Both the position numbers and the translations under genes were made by a program. A DNA stretch of 64,000 nt from positions 186,001-250,000 of the forward strand of contig UQMJ01000001.1 of assembly GCA_900542035.1 (NCBI GenBank). The letters are read 5' to 3'. This DNA comes from an uncultured Clostridium sp. Its GTDB lineage: Bacteria; Bacillota; Clostridia; Lachnospirales; Lachnospiraceae. The first letter of the stretch is position 1, and each line of letters starts with the position of its first letter. The notes under the pieces were generated by a model that was not told the DNA's origin, made no database searches, and worked only from the letters and a program-made list of their open reading frames with translations. Shown piece by piece: positions 49,942 through 58,710 of the stretch.

Positions 49942-50928
49942 ATGGCGACGATCAGAGACGTGGCAAGACTGGCAGGAGTATCTCAGGCAACGGTGTCCCG
50001 CATTTTAAATAAAGATGAGACAATTTCTGTGACGCCGGAAGTGAGGCTGCGGATTTTTCAGGCAGCCAGTCAGTTAAACTACGTTCCGCCCAGACAAAGA
50101 AGGGCGGCAAATGCAAAGAAAAAGTTGGTGATCGGCGTGGCGGACTGGCAGATTATCCGGCCAGACAGACCGAATGTCAGGCTTCATTCCCTGGATCTAC
50201 TGGTACGGGCAGCGAATGATAAATATGAGACGGAATTTACCCGTCTGGTTTATGGAATGCCTCAGGCCGTAGATGGAATCATTGCATTCGGAGTATTCCA
50301 GCCGGAAGAAATTGCTTTTTTGCACAGCCTTTCTTACGCGATTGTGTTTGTCAACTCCGAGCAGAGAAATTACGAAAACGATCAGGTACAGGTTGATTAC
50401 CAGCGGGGACTGGAGGAAATCGTTTCCTATCTTCTGGACAGAAAACACTATGCCAGCGTTGGCTATATCGGCGGGATTTATGAAGATCCCCAGGAACACA
50501 GAAGGATTGGCGGCAAAAGACTTCAGAGCTTAAAAGATATTTTGTCAAAACGGGGGCAGTATCAGCCGTCGCTGTTCCATGTAGGAACGATCAGCAGGGA
50601 AAGCGGTTTTGAACTGGCTTTGGAAGCGAGCCGGTCAGGGACTCTGGCAAAAGCAGTGATTTTAGGAAATGATGAAGTGGCAGAGGGAGCAATGGAAGCA
50701 TTTGAAGAATTAAACCTTCAGATTCCAAAAGACGTAGCAGTCGTCATGTATCAGGATATTCAGACCATGGAAAGTAAATGGCCAGGCAGTACCTGCATTG
50801 AGATGTATCCCGATTACGTATGGGAAAATGCTTTGGAAATGCTGTTTGGACGAATTGAAAAAACACGGCTGAATCAACCGGTTACCATTATGATTCCAGC
50901 GGGGATCCGGATTGGCGATACCGCATAA
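49942..50928 (+). CDS. LacI family transcriptional regulator
   Basis: A 328-residue regulator with an N-terminal LacI helix-turn-helix (ATIRDVARLAGVSQATVSRILN) and hinge, followed by a periplasmic-binding-protein-like ligand domain (about 65-328: VDGIIAFGVF, HYASVGYIGG, AVILGNDEVAEGAMEAFEEL). It resembles the EbgR-like subgroup. It precedes the PhnDCEE transporter by about 70 bases on the same strand and probably controls it. LacI proteins usually sense sugars or nucleosides, which hints that the imported compound contains one. Confidence 0.9.
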   Translation: MATIRDVARLAGVSQATVSRILNKDETISVTPEVRLRIFQAASQLNYVPPRQRRAANAKKKLVIGVADWQIIRPDRPNVRLHSLDLLVRAANDKYETEFTRLVYGMPQAVDGIIAFGVFQPEEIAFLHSLSYAIVFVNSEQRNYENDQVQVDYQRGLEEIVSYLLDRKHYASVGYIGGIYEDPQEHRRIGGKRLQSLKDILSKRGQYQPSLFHVGTISRESGFELALEASRSGTLAKAVILGNDEVAEGAMEAFEELNLQIPKDVAVVMYQDIQTMESKWPGSTCIEMYPDYVWENALEMLFGRIEKTRLNQPVTIMIPAGIRIGDTA

Positions 50929-51001
50929 AAGCAGCTGTAAAGTCTGATTTGAAAAGGACTTTTCAGATAGATTCACCATTTATGATGAGGAGGATTTTTA
51001 A

Positions 51002-52120
51002 ATGAAAAAAACAGTTTCTTTTTTACTGGCAGGCGCAATGTGTGCAGGACTTTTAGCTGGATGCGGTTCCAAACCGGCAGAGACCACAGCTGCTGCAGAC
51101 ACGACCGCTGCTGCGGAAACCACAGCCGCTGAAAAAGCAGATGCAGAAACTACAGAGGCTGCTGCAGAGACGAAGGAAATTGAAAAATTAAGCATTGCCT
51201 TCGTTCCATCCAGAGAGCCAAGCGAGATTATTACTGCGACGGCTCCATTAAAGGAAATGCTGACCAAAGAGCTGGCAGGACTTGGCTATGATGTAAAGAA
51301 TATCGATATCACAGTCGGCACCAGCTACGAGGCAGTCGGCGAGGCGCTTTCTGCAGGAACTGCTGACGTAGGCCTGATTCCAGGCGGTACTTATGTCCTG
51401 TATGACGACGGCTGCGATGTCCTGCTGACCGCTACCAGAGATGGCCTTTCCATTGACTCTGACAGTGCAAAGGACTGGAATGACCAGGCTCCTACCCAGG
51501 CAACTGAAAACCAGGTAACCAGCTACCGCGCACTGATCATTGCAGGTCCTTCTGAAAAGGGCAAGGCAGTGGCAGAAAAGATAAATGCAGGCGAAGAACT
51601 TACCTGGGAAGATATTGACGGCTTAAACTGGAGCGTAATGGGATCGTCTTCTCCGGCAGGTTATATCTATCCATCTCTGTGGCTGCAGGAAAACTTTGAG
51701 AAGAACATTACCGATTTATCTCACGCAGTACAGTCTGATTCCTACGGCAGTGCATTTGCACGTCTGGCTTCCGGACAGATTGACGTTCTCTGCACCTACG
51801 CAGACGCACGCCGCGACTATGAAGACGAGTGGACCGGCGAATACGCAATGACCAATACCATCTGGGATGACACTGCGGTAATCGGCGTTACTCCGGCTAT
51901 CTACAACGATACTATCAGCGTAAGCAAGACTTCTCCAGTGATGGACGACGACTTTAAGGCAGCTCTTTCTGAGGCATTTATCAACATCGGCAACACAGAA
52001 GAGGGCAAAGAGGTAATTGCAATCTACAGCCACAACGGTTATCAGCCGGCAAAAGCAGAAGATTACGATTCTGAGCGCGCTGCCCAGAAGATGATTCAGG
52101 AAATGAATTCTGCTTCATAA
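51002..52120 (+). CDS. PhnD-family phosphonate/phosphate-ester-binding lipoprotein
   Basis: Substrate-binding lipoprotein of an ABC importer. Signal peptide with lipobox LAGC (Cys21), a low-complexity ETTAA-rich spacer, then the PhnD domain: LSIAFVPSREPSEI, TVGTSYEAVGEALSAGTADVGLIPGGTY, SSSPAGYIYPSLWL and VIGVTPAIYNDTI. PhnD proteins bind phosphonates, phosphite or phosphate esters. ATGAGGAGG precedes ATG 51002. A terminator follows, separating it from the other transporter genes. Confidence 0.9.
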   Translation: MKKTVSFLLAGAMCAGLLAGCGSKPAETTAAADTTAAAETTAAEKADAETTEAAAETKEIEKLSIAFVPSREPSEIITATAPLKEMLTKELAGLGYDVKNIDITVGTSYEAVGEALSAGTADVGLIPGGTYVLYDDGCDVLLTATRDGLSIDSDSAKDWNDQAPTQATENQVTSYRALIIAGPSEKGKAVAEKINAGEELTWEDIDGLNWSVMGSSSPAGYIYPSLWLQENFEKNITDLSHAVQSDSYGSAFARLASGQIDVLCTYADARRDYEDEWTGEYAMTNTIWDDTAVIGVTPAIYNDTISVSKTSPVMDDDFKAALSEAFINIGNTEEGKEVIAIYSHNGYQPAKAEDYDSERAAQKMIQEMNSAS

Positions 52121-52143
52121 AGAATAAGAAACACGAGCACAAG

Positions 52144-52179
52144 GAGGGTGCTGCCAGGCGACTGCAGCGCCCTCTTTTT
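52144..52179 (+). terminator. Terminator between phnD-like and phnC-like genes
   Basis: An 11-bp GC-rich stem (52144-52154 with 52164-52174, one G-T pair), a 9-nt loop and five T. As an intra-operon terminator it would yield more binding protein than ATPase and permease. Confidence 0.88.
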
Positions 52180-52213
52180 CAAAATGCGAGACTGTTAAAA
52201 TACGAGGTATGAG

Positions 52214-52960
52214 ATGATTGAATTCAAGAACGTAAGCAAAAAATATCCCAATGGATTTGAAGCTCTGAAACATATAAATCTTACCATTGACCAGGGAGAA
52301 TTTGTGGCGATTATTGGTTTGTCCGGCGCTGGAAAATCGACTCTGATCCGCACCATTAACCGTATGCACGATATTACGGACGGAACCCTGACTGTAGACG
52401 GCACTGACGTAATGAAGCTTTCCGGAAAGTCCCTGCGTTCCTTCCGCCGCCGCATTGGTATGATTTTCCAGTCCTTTAACCTGATTACCAGGACAACCGT
52501 AATTAAGAATGTATTGACGGCATTTGTTCCGGATCTTCCTGGATGGAGGGCTTTTTTCGGTATTTTCAATAAAGAGGAAAAAATGGCCGCCCTGGAGGCC
52601 TTGGATAAAGTGGGAATTCTGGATAAGGCATTTGTCCGTGCAGACCAGCTTTCCGGCGGACAGCAGCAGAGAGTGGCCCTGGCCAGAACTCTGGCTCAGA
52701 ATCCCCAGATTATTCTGGCTGACGAACCGGTAGCATCCCTGGATCCGGTAACGGCAAAACAGGTTATGGATGATTTCCTGCGGATTAATCGGGATATGAA
52801 GATTACGGTTCTTATTAATATTCATCATGTGGATCTGGCGCTTCAGTATGCCACAAGAGTGATTGGAATCAGAGCCGGAGAAATTGTATACGATGGAGCG
52901 GCAAAGGATGTGGATCAGGAAGTATTAGACTCTATCTACCAGGGAAGACAGGAGGGATAA
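52214..52960 (+). CDS. phnC: Phosphonate-type ABC transporter ATP-binding protein (PhnC)
   Basis: A 248-residue ATPase of a PhnCDE importer. Walker A GLSGAGKST, signature LSGGQQQR, Walker B IILADEPVASLDP and the switch His in INIHHVDLA are intact. It carries the PhnC-specific insert around ITRTTVIKNVLTAFVPDLPGWRAFFG (in parts). The next gene starts one base after its stop, so translation is coupled. Confidence 0.93.
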   Translation: MIEFKNVSKKYPNGFEALKHINLTIDQGEFVAIIGLSGAGKSTLIRTINRMHDITDGTLTVDGTDVMKLSGKSLRSFRRRIGMIFQSFNLITRTTVIKNVLTAFVPDLPGWRAFFGIFNKEEKMAALEALDKVGILDKAFVRADQLSGGQQQRVALARTLAQNPQIILADEPVASLDPVTAKQVMDDFLRINRDMKITVLINIHHVDLALQYATRVIGIRAGEIVYDGAAKDVDQEVLDSIYQGRQEG

Positions 52961-52961
52961 T

Positions 52962-53783
52962 ATGGGGATTTATGATAAGCTGTTTCCACCGAAAATCATC
53001 ACGATGGCAAATGGAAAAACTGTGGCAAAACCCAGATCCAGAGCGCCTCTTGCAGTGGTCATCCTTCTTGCTCTTACGGTGCTTTCCGTGAAAGTTACCG
53101 GCTTTAATATGGAAACGCTGGTAAAAAGAATCCATGAGTTTTTTACGATTTTAAAGGAGATGGTTCCGCCCCAGTGGGACTATATGCCAAAGATTTGGCA
53201 GCCGCTTTTTGATACAATTAAAATGTCTTTGCTGGGATCGGTAATCGGTTCGGTGCTGGTAGTTCCATTTGCCATGCTGGCGTCTACCAATATTATTAAA
53301 AACCGATTTGTGGTCAGTTTTATGCGTTTGTTTTTAAGCATTGTCCGTACCCTTCCGACCCTGGTAACCGCATTGATTGCGACCTATGTGCTGGGACTTG
53401 GAACCCTGGCCGGAACGACGGCAATTGCAGTCTTTACCTTTGCCTATATTGGAAAGATTCTTTATGAGGAAATCGAGACCGTAGACATGGGCGCTTTTGA
53501 AGCAATGGAAGCAATGGGAGCCACAAAGGTGCGGGCATTTATCAGCTCGATTGTGCCTCAGGTTCTTCCGTCCTATCTGTCTAACTGCCTGTTCTGTTTT
53601 GAGGGAAATGTGCGGTATGCCTCCATTCTCGGATATGTAGGGGCCGGCGGTCTGGGACTGATTTTAAATGAAAAAATCGGCTGGAGAGAATACTCCAGCG
53701 TCGGCATGATATTAGTAGCGCTGTTTGTGACGGTTTTCATTATTGAAAGCATCAGCAGGGCAGCCAGAAAACGTCTGGTATAA
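52962..53783 (+). CDS. phnE: Phosphonate-type ABC permease PhnE, first copy
   Basis: A 273-residue permease with about six membrane helices. The PhnE family signature appears as TLPTLVTALIATYVLGLG and FTFAYIGKILYEEIE, with the EAA loop FEAMEAMGATKVRAFISSIVPQVLPSY and GGLGLILNEKIGWREY. GGAGGG overlapping the phnC end precedes ATG 52962. A second, diverged phnE follows; the two presumably form a heterodimeric channel. Confidence 0.92.
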   Translation: MGIYDKLFPPKIITMANGKTVAKPRSRAPLAVVILLALTVLSVKVTGFNMETLVKRIHEFFTILKEMVPPQWDYMPKIWQPLFDTIKMSLLGSVIGSVLVVPFAMLASTNIIKNRFVVSFMRLFLSIVRTLPTLVTALIATYVLGLGTLAGTTAIAVFTFAYIGKILYEEIETVDMGAFEAMEAMGATKVRAFISSIVPQVLPSYLSNCLFCFEGNVRYASILGYVGAGGLGLILNEKIGWREYSSVGMILVALFVTVFIIESISRAARKRLV

Positions 53784-53793
53784 GGAGGCCAAT

Positions 53794-54603
53794 ATGAATC
53801 AGAGAATTGAACGTGCATATGAAAACAGGCCGAAAAACTGGGTGTTTGAGGCGTCTGTAGCTGTGGTGTTTCTGGCTCTTTTGGTATGGAGCGCGTCTGC
53901 GGTGGAAACCAGCGGAACCACACAAAACGGCGGGAAAATTGCCGTCAATATTTTAAAGGGAATTTTCCAGCCAGATACCAAATTGTTATTTAATCTGACC
54001 GTACAGGGCGTACCCTATCTGTTATTGGAAACCATCTGTATCGCATTTTTAGGAACGGTTGTGGGAGCCATTATTTCTATTCCGCTGGCATTCCTTTCCG
54101 CTTCGAATTTAACCCCAAAACCAGTAGCCTTTATCGGCCGAATCATCATTATGGCAATCCGTACAGTGCCGCCGTTTATTTACGGCCTGATGTTTGTCAG
54201 GGTAACCGGACCAGGCGCATTTGCCGGACTTCTTACCATGTCGTTGTGTTCGGTGGGAATGGTCAGCAAAATGTATATTGAGGCCATTGAAGATTTAGAT
54301 ACCAGGGTACTGGAATCCTTAGACGCAGCCGGATGCAGCGCATGGCAGAAAATCCGCTATGGAATCCTTCCTCAGCTGATGCCCAACTTTGCTTCTACTG
54401 CGATTTACCGGTTTGACATCAATCTTCGTGACGCAACCGTCCTGGGTCTGGTAGGCGCGGGAGGAATTGGCGCTCCATTAATTTTTGCCATGAATGCGTA
54501 CCGTTGGAACGAGGCGGGAGCAATTTTGGCAGGACTGATTGTTCTGGTACTGATTGTGGAATGGATTTCTACAAAAATTCGTGTGAAACTGACAAGGGGA
54601 TAA
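53794..54603 (+). CDS. phnE: Phosphonate-type ABC permease PhnE, second copy
   Basis: A 269-residue permease starting MNQRIERAYENRPKNWVF, set by AAGGAGG before ATG 53794. It has six membrane helices, RTVPPFIYGLMFVRVTGPG and the EAA loop LDTRVLESLDAAGCSAWQKIRYGILPQLMP. It differs clearly from the first copy, so it is an old duplication. The stop is two bases before the ATG of the nucleotidase gene. Confidence 0.92.
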   Translation: MNQRIERAYENRPKNWVFEASVAVVFLALLVWSASAVETSGTTQNGGKIAVNILKGIFQPDTKLLFNLTVQGVPYLLLETICIAFLGTVVGAIISIPLAFLSASNLTPKPVAFIGRIIIMAIRTVPPFIYGLMFVRVTGPGAFAGLLTMSLCSVGMVSKMYIEAIEDLDTRVLESLDAAGCSAWQKIRYGILPQLMPNFASTAIYRFDINLRDATVLGLVGAGGIGAPLIFAMNAYRWNEAGAILAGLIVLVLIVEWISTKIRVKLTRG

Positions 54604-54605
54604 CC

Positions 54606-56135
54606 ATGAAACATTCTTTTCAGATTATTTTTACGTCCGATACCCATGGACGGATTTTTCCGGTGGATTACGCCACTGGAAAAGAAAAATGTGCCGGTCT
54701 GTTAAATCTGGCAGGGCAGATTAAAAAAGATAAGAATACGCTGGTAATGGACGGCGGAGACAGCCTTCAGGGCACTCCGCTGACCCAGTATTACCTGGAA
54801 CATAAGGATCAGTGGAAGCTTCATCCGGTGGCAGAAGCGTTTGGCGCAGCGGGATGTGATTATTTTACCCTGGGCAACCATGATTTTAATTTTGGTTATG
54901 AGGTTATCAAAGAGTATCTGGATGCCATGGATAGGGCTGGCGCCAGATGTATCTGTGCCAACATAGAGGATTTGGACGGACAGCTAAAGATTGCAAAAGA
55001 GCAGATTCACGTGCTGGAAAACGGTCTCCGAATCGGAATTACCGGCATTGTAACCGACTTTGTAAATGTCTGGGAGCAGCCGGAAAATTTGGAAAAAATT
55101 AAGGTTACAGACGCTTTTTTGGCTGCAAAAGAGGCGATTTCCCATCTAAAAGAATCCTGTGACGTAACGGTCTGTATTTACCATGGCGGTCTGGAAGAAG
55201 ATGCAGAAACCGGAGCTGTTTTGTCAGACAGCAGAGAAAATATTGCCTGCCGGATTGCAAGAGAACTGGATTTTGATATCCTCTTAACCGGTCATCAGCA
55301 TATTGCACAGCCAGGTGTGGAAATTTCCGGAACCTGGATAGTCCAGCCGCCTGCCAATGCAGAGAAATTTATCCGCCTGACCGGATCTCTGGAAGAGAAA
55401 CAGATGCGGATACAGTCTTTTTTGGAACCGATAACCGGCGTTCATAAAGAAGAACCGTATCAGTCCCTTCTGCCAATGGAACAGGCGGTGCAGATGTGGC
55501 TGGATCAGCCAGTGGGCCAACTGGCAGAAGCCGTTAATCCGGAAGAAAAGCTGTCTGCTGCCCTTACCGGAAGTTATATAGCGGCTTTATTTAATCAAGT
55601 GCAGCTGGAAGAAACCGGAGCGGATTTTTCTTGTACCAGCCTGGGAAATGACCCTGTTGGACTGCAAAAAGAGGTTACTATGCGGGAAATCTGCGCGGCC
55701 TACCTGTTTGCCAATACCCTGGTGGTAATGGAAGTAGATGAAAGGGTTATCCGTCAGGCATTGGAACGGTGCGCTTCTTATTTTACATTGGAAAACGGCA
55801 GACCTGCAGTATCGGACGAATTTTTAAAGCCTAAAATTGAGCATTATAATTATGATTTTTATGCAGGGATTTCCTATACGTTTGATTTAAGAAAACCTGT
55901 AGGCCAGAGAGTTGTCCATTTGGCAAAAACGGATGGAACGCCTCTTGGAAGCGGAACATATAAACTGGTAACCAGCAATTACCGAGCCAGCGGAACCGGA
56001 GGATATGAGATGTTAAGAGACTGTCCGGTTCTATGGAGAGGAGCCGACGAGATGCCGGAACTGCTGACCAGATACGTAAGAACCTATAGTCCGCTTAAGA
56101 TAGAAAAGAATCCTGGATTTGCCGTAATCTGGTAA
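54606..56135 (+). CDS. Cytosolic 5'-nucleotidase/UshA-family metallophosphoesterase
   Basis: A 509-residue enzyme with an N-terminal calcineurin-like domain (IFTSDTHGRI, VMDGGDSLQG, LGNHDFNFG, CIYHGGLEED, LTGHQH), which holds the two-metal site, and a C-terminal 5'-nucleotidase domain (about 315-490). UshA relatives are usually secreted, but no signal peptide or membrane segment is present from ATG 54606, chosen by AAGGGGA. It is the last gene of the PhnDCEE cluster, so it probably hydrolyses the imported phosphate compound inside the cell; nucleotides or cyclic nucleotides are typical substrates. Confidence 0.88.
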   Translation: MKHSFQIIFTSDTHGRIFPVDYATGKEKCAGLLNLAGQIKKDKNTLVMDGGDSLQGTPLTQYYLEHKDQWKLHPVAEAFGAAGCDYFTLGNHDFNFGYEVIKEYLDAMDRAGARCICANIEDLDGQLKIAKEQIHVLENGLRIGITGIVTDFVNVWEQPENLEKIKVTDAFLAAKEAISHLKESCDVTVCIYHGGLEEDAETGAVLSDSRENIACRIARELDFDILLTGHQHIAQPGVEISGTWIVQPPANAEKFIRLTGSLEEKQMRIQSFLEPITGVHKEEPYQSLLPMEQAVQMWLDQPVGQLAEAVNPEEKLSAALTGSYIAALFNQVQLEETGADFSCTSLGNDPVGLQKEVTMREICAAYLFANTLVVMEVDERVIRQALERCASYFTLENGRPAVSDEFLKPKIEHYNYDFYAGISYTFDLRKPVGQRVVHLAKTDGTPLGSGTYKLVTSNYRASGTGGYEMLRDCPVLWRGADEMPELLTRYVRTYSPLKIEKNPGFAVIW

Positions 56136-56151
56136 ATGGCTGGTTTCAGGA

Positions 56152-57150
56152 CTAGGATAAGGGGTCTGACTTCATTCTTCGGTACAGATTAGGAGTCATC
56201 TTATAAAGGGATTCAAACTTTTTATAGAAAAATCCTAAATTGTCATATCCGATTTTATTCGCAATTTCATAAATTGGCAGGTCGGTATTGGAAAGATAGA
56301 AACAGGCCTGATTCATTCGCTGCTGGATAATCAGCTCTTTAAAAGAGTGTCCGGCAGCTTTTTTGATGTAATTGCTCAGATAGTTCGGATGAAATCCAAA
56401 ATGGTCTGCAGTTTCCTGCAAGGTGGCAGTTAAGCAGTTATCTTCAATATAGTGGAGGATTTCCATAATTTTTTGTCCGTCCTTTGTTCCATAAGAAAAC
56501 TGCTGGTTTTTGTATTGTCTCAATATGTTGCAAAATAACAGGATCATATAAGCATCGATCATTTTCTCACTGCAGAATTCAGGAAAATAATATTCGCAGA
56601 GAATGTTTTGAATAACCGCATGAACCTGATTATCCTCCTGCCTTCGGAAAACCAAATATTGGTCGTGAGCAGCATTAAGAGAAAGGGTGCCAATCAGAAA
56701 TGTGTTGATGATGCCGTAATCTCCCAGACGGGACAAAAAGCTATGGGTTAAGTATTCCCGCCGCATTTCAATGGTAATAATAATATCAGAAGCTCCAAGA
56801 TATTCGATACTGTGAGGAACGTTGGTATCTAGCATACAAATATCGCCCTGGTGCATTTCAATCCGTTCTCCACTGATTATCTGTACGCAGGAACCGGAGT
56901 ATACATATACAAATTCGATGACGGTATGAATGTGTTCTGGAATATAGGTAAAGCGGGATTCTTTGTGGACACATATGAGTTTGTTTTCTAAAAGACTTTG
57001 AAAAGAAAACAGATAGACCTCCCGATCCTGAAAAGAGGTTTTGGGAATCAGCTGGTAGCGTTCCGATAATCGGGGCTCTCCAGCTTTTTTATGTTTAATT
57101 TCCGATTCTGTATAGCGAAATAAAAAATTGTCTAATTCTGCAGCGTTCAT
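56152..57150 (-). CDS. AraC family regulator of the beta-glucoside PTS operon
   Basis: A 332-residue regulator. The cupin sensor domain (about 55-160) shows TYIPEHIHTVIEFVYVYSG and QGDICMLDTNVPHSIEYLG. The C-terminal AraC helix-turn-helix pair (about 225-328) shows LQETADHFGFHPNYLSNYIKK and KIGYDNLGFFYKKFESLYKMTPNLYR. GAGGTGAG precedes ATG 57150. Divergent from the PTS-GH1-M20 genes with 162 bp between; it likely activates them. Confidence 0.9.
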   Translation of the reverse strand: MNAAELDNFLFRYTESEIKHKKAGEPRLSERYQLIPKTSFQDREVYLFSFQSLLENKLICVHKESRFTYIPEHIHTVIEFVYVYSGSCVQIISGERIEMHQGDICMLDTNVPHSIEYLGASDIIITIEMRREYLTHSFLSRLGDYGIINTFLIGTLSLNAAHDQYLVFRRQEDNQVHAVIQNILCEYYFPEFCSEKMIDAYMILLFCNILRQYKNQQFSYGTKDGQKIMEILHYIEDNCLTATLQETADHFGFHPNYLSNYIKKAAGHSFKELIIQQRMNQACFYLSNTDLPIYEIANKIGYDNLGFFYKKFESLYKMTPNLYRRMKSDPLS

Positions 57151-57213
57151 AGACTCACCTCAAGAGTATATTAAGATATTAAGTTTCGTCAGTCAATATA
57201 TTTTATCAGGAGA

Positions 57214-57242
57214 TTGAAAAGAAGAGGAATTTTCCATATGAT
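57214..57242 (+). promoter_or_regulatory. Sigma-A promoter of the beta-glucoside PTS operon
   Basis: TTGAAA (57214-57219), 17-bp spacer, TATGAT (57237-57242). Upstream, the 8-mer ATATTAAG is tandemly repeated at 57168-57183 and could serve the divergent AraC regulator. Confidence 0.65.
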
Positions 57243-57321
57243 AAGTACATAGAAAGTCTCATGCGCATAAAAGACAGTACTATGGAGTGAAACGTCAAAA
57301 GAAGGAGAAGGGGTGCAGAAC

Positions 57322-58701
57322 ATGAAGGAACTATCAAACTATGAGTACGGCAGGATGTGTTCAGAGATTTTAGAGGCTGTCGGCGGAAAGAGCAATATTA
57401 AAAATGTATTTCATTGTATTACCCGTTTGCGGATTGTTCCAGTTAATCGGGAACTGGTAAATATGGAAAAATTAAATCAGGTCAGTGGATTGTTAAAGGT
57501 CATTGAGTCAAGCGGTCAGATTCAGTGTGTAGTAGGGACTACAGTAGCAGAGGTATATGCAGATTTTCTGGAAATTTCGGGAATTAAAAATGGAGGAGAG
57601 ATCGATCCGAAACCGGCAGGAGAGAAAATAGAAGAGAAAAAGCAAAATTTACTGACAAAAGGATTAAATACGCTGGCTTCCTGCGTAACTCCTGGACTAT
57701 ACGCCATCGTAGCAGGCGGTATGATTAAGGGAATTATTGCGCTTTTGACTGCAATCGGACTGGTTTCTTCTGAATCCGATATAATTACTGTTCTGAATGC
57801 AGTAGGAGACGCGCCATTTTACTTTATGCCGTTTATTATCGGATATGCAGCAGCGAAGCGGTTTAAAGTAAAAGAAATTTTCGGAATTATGACAGCAGGA
57901 ATTTTAATGTATTCTACATTTTTATCCCCTGCAGAGGGGATTACCGGCTATCAGTTCGGACTATTTACCATTCCGGCTTATAACTATAAAGGATCCATTT
58001 TTCCTGTAATTTTATCCGTTTGGATTTTTTCTGTAATTTACCATGTAATTGATAAGCATATGCCTAAAAATCTGCGGATTGTGTTTTCAGGAGCATTATC
58101 ATTTTTAATTGCAGCGCCGTTGTTTTTAGGATTTGCAGCGCCTCTTGGAAACTGGATTGCAAAAGGCATGACAGGAGGATTTTCCTGGCTGTTTACCCAT
58201 ACAGGCCCATTGGCGGGCGCCTTGTTCTGCGGAATTATTCCTTTGACCATTATTTTCGGAATTAAAGGCTGGTCTGCTGTGGAACTTCAGAATTTGTCGA
58301 CACTAGGCTATGACTATATGCTTCCAAACTTTTTCTATTCCAATCTGGCAGTTTCCGGTGCGGTACTTGCTTATGCATTGAAAATGAAATCGGGAGAGAG
58401 AAAGTCAGCAGCGGTTTCTACAGGATTGGTCTGCATTCTGGGCATTACAGAACCGGCATTATACGGCATTGCCCTGCCGGAGAAAAAACCTTTATTTGCA
58501 GCTATGGCGGGAGGAGCCATTGCCGGAGCGGCGGCAGTGATGCTGGGAGTTGTTACGTATGCATTTTCTATGCCTGGAATTACCAGTCTTGCTACTTATA
58601 TGGATTCTGGAAACAATTTCTGGATGTTGCTAATTGTAATGGCGATTGCCTGGGGAACATCCTTTGCAATTTCCTTTGTACTGACCAAAAAAGAAAATTA
58701 G
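57322..58701 (+). CDS. PTS beta-glucoside-type IIBC permease
   Basis: A 459-residue PTS permease with the IIB domain first. Phospho-cysteine Cys32 lies in FHCITRLRIVP (residues about 1-85), then a linker and the IIC domain (about 100-459) with some ten helices, ILGITEPALYGIALPEKKP late. The beta-glucoside family usually has a C-terminal IIA domain; here it is absent. The start is ATG 57322 or GTG 57313; both follow the same AAGGAGAAGGGG. A phospho-beta-glucosidase gene follows by nine bases. Confidence 0.9.
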   Translation: MKELSNYEYGRMCSEILEAVGGKSNIKNVFHCITRLRIVPVNRELVNMEKLNQVSGLLKVIESSGQIQCVVGTTVAEVYADFLEISGIKNGGEIDPKPAGEKIEEKKQNLLTKGLNTLASCVTPGLYAIVAGGMIKGIIALLTAIGLVSSESDIITVLNAVGDAPFYFMPFIIGYAAAKRFKVKEIFGIMTAGILMYSTFLSPAEGITGYQFGLFTIPAYNYKGSIFPVILSVWIFSVIYHVIDKHMPKNLRIVFSGALSFLIAAPLFLGFAAPLGNWIAKGMTGGFSWLFTHTGPLAGALFCGIIPLTIIFGIKGWSAVELQNLSTLGYDYMLPNFFYSNLAVSGAVLAYALKMKSGERKSAAVSTGLVCILGITEPALYGIALPEKKPLFAAMAGGAIAGAAAVMLGVVTYAFSMPGITSLATYMDSGNNFWMLLIVMAIAWGTSFAISFVLTKKEN

Positions 58702-58710
58702 GAGGGCATT

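Noticed and set aside
49942..56135. Phosphonate degradation (C-P lyase) locus
   Set aside because: Only transporter, regulator and a phosphoesterase are present; no phnG-phnM type genes were seen, so the phosphonate label is limited to the transporter family.
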